DNA of 64,000 nucleotides from Acholoe squamosa (taxonomy: Eukaryota; Annelida; Polychaeta; Phyllodocida; Polynoidae): positions 72,612,659 through 72,676,658 of the forward strand of contig OX439038.1 of NCBI GenBank assembly GCA_949317995.1, in the 5' to 3' direction. Made by a program: the position numbers and the translations under genes. This document shows positions 63,030 to 64,000 of this stretch, piece by piece. Under the pieces are notes generated by a model. It was not told where the DNA came from, did not search any database, and saw only the letters and a program-made list of their open reading frames with translations. Position 1 is the stretch's first letter. Every line of letters starts with the position of its first letter.

Positions 63030-64000
63030 AACTTCATTTTCAAATAATCTTGGTGGCCAAAAGAGATCGCAAAGCACATTTTTCTGTAATTCCAATTACC
63101 ATTTTCTTATTCCATGTACCGGGTAATTAGTTCAGGGTGTCAGGAGCAGTGAACCATTATCAAATCACCTTATCATCTTATATCTGGCACAAGGGTCTTC
63201 TGTCAAGAAAGAGAGAATGGTAAACATTCTCCAATCTGTTGTGGACCATCAGAGTAGATGACAGCAGTGGCTTCCTAGAAGTATACATAGAAAAGAGCTC
63301 TCTCTTGAGCTGAGAGGTGCCAGCAAAGTTCTCAGTGGTAAAAAAGTCACCTACTATAATCACAGCAACTACTGATCAGAACCTCCAGTTTCTAACCTTT
63401 AGTTTCACTTTTGAAATCAATGCTTTTGCGATTGATATCCATCACACCTACTAAATTAATGTTAAAAAATGAGATCAGAATGAAATTGAAACACTAGAAA
63501 AATCTCAAAAAGTTTGTCTTTGTATGCGCAAATTTTGAAAAAGACAGCTGCAAGTGCTTCAATCACTACAGTTAGTCAGGAATAGGTTGCATGATTTAGC
63601 TGGCTAAGACATCCTGTATTTCCCTGTGTATTACTAAAAGCCTGTACGGGCTTGTAAACACACTTAAGTGACAAATTTACTAGGATTATAAACAGGGCAG
63701 GCTTATACACAGGGCAGGCTTATATTTCTCTACATGAAATAATGAGGGAGTGGCAAACAGTTTGCTCAAGACTTATCTATGGTTTGTACATCATTCTTTA
63801 GACATTTTCTATAATCCTTTATCTTTCTTTGCATGAAATATAAGGGTGGCGGAAATTGATATAGCTGAAAAAACATATAAACACCATATGTTGAAGTATG
63901 GTAATGGTCCAAAATGTTTTTTCATTGAGCACAGAGGCCATACACAGGGAAATATAGTACCCACTTAAACTGCATCAGTGGTGGCCCATGCTAGTGCCCC
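63030..64000. other. Noncoding
   Basis: AGGGCAGGCTTATAC is directly repeated near 63,696 and 63,710; faint GGGAAATATAGTA relic at 63,948. No gene recognised. Confidence 0.3.

Overview
The window is eukaryotic genomic DNA: two split genes with GT-AG introns, embedded in a very repeat-rich background of short inverted-repeat (TIR) elements, tandem arrays, a tRNA-like SINE cluster and a decayed Ty3/gypsy fragment. Gene structure and repeat style suggest a marine invertebrate metazoan, perhaps a deuterostome (hemichordate, echinoderm or cephalochordate). The species cannot be fixed from the sequence alone.

Layout. 1-28,300 has no recognisable protein gene. It holds a ~5 kb palindrome (3,836-8,880), several members of a TIR group sharing the terminus TACCGTAATCTCCCGCGTA, PIF/Harbinger-like GGGAGTG MITEs with TTA duplications, a three-unit tandem repeat (13,000-13,640), a SINE-like tandem (21,836-22,105) and a dense cluster of transcription-factor-like sites (23,181-23,262). 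28,315-45,867 (+) encodes a secretory-pathway Ca2+/Mn2+ ATPase (SPCA, ATP2C1 type) in 21 coding exons that splice to a 909-residue frame without a break; the extreme N-terminus may lie on an unseen upstream exon. Its introns carry MITEs, an 872-bp satellite-bearing TIR element and a ~1.8 kb minisatellite. 45,990-54,100 is again repeats and unique noncoding DNA. 55,370-59,597 (-) is a four-exon gene for a 207-residue protein with an N-terminal chromodomain and a C-terminal membrane segment, with a CRE and a ZNF143/Staf-type site just upstream of its ATG. 60,311-61,940 is a 5'-truncated gypsy integrase plus 3' LTR, flanked by ~62-bp inverted repeats. The rest is noncoding with one more TIR element.

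The two genes are unrelated in function: SPCA loads Ca2+ and Mn2+ into the Golgi, and the other is predicted to read methylated histone tails. The most interesting items are (1) the chromodomain protein with a predicted tail anchor, a possible heterochromatin-to-membrane tether; (2) the TIR group whose larger members carry an 86-87 bp satellite and which nest into each other at the same site; (3) the giant palindrome whose arms share older MITE insertions. All coordinates of repeats are read by eye and are approximate to a few bases unless a terminal motif is quoted.
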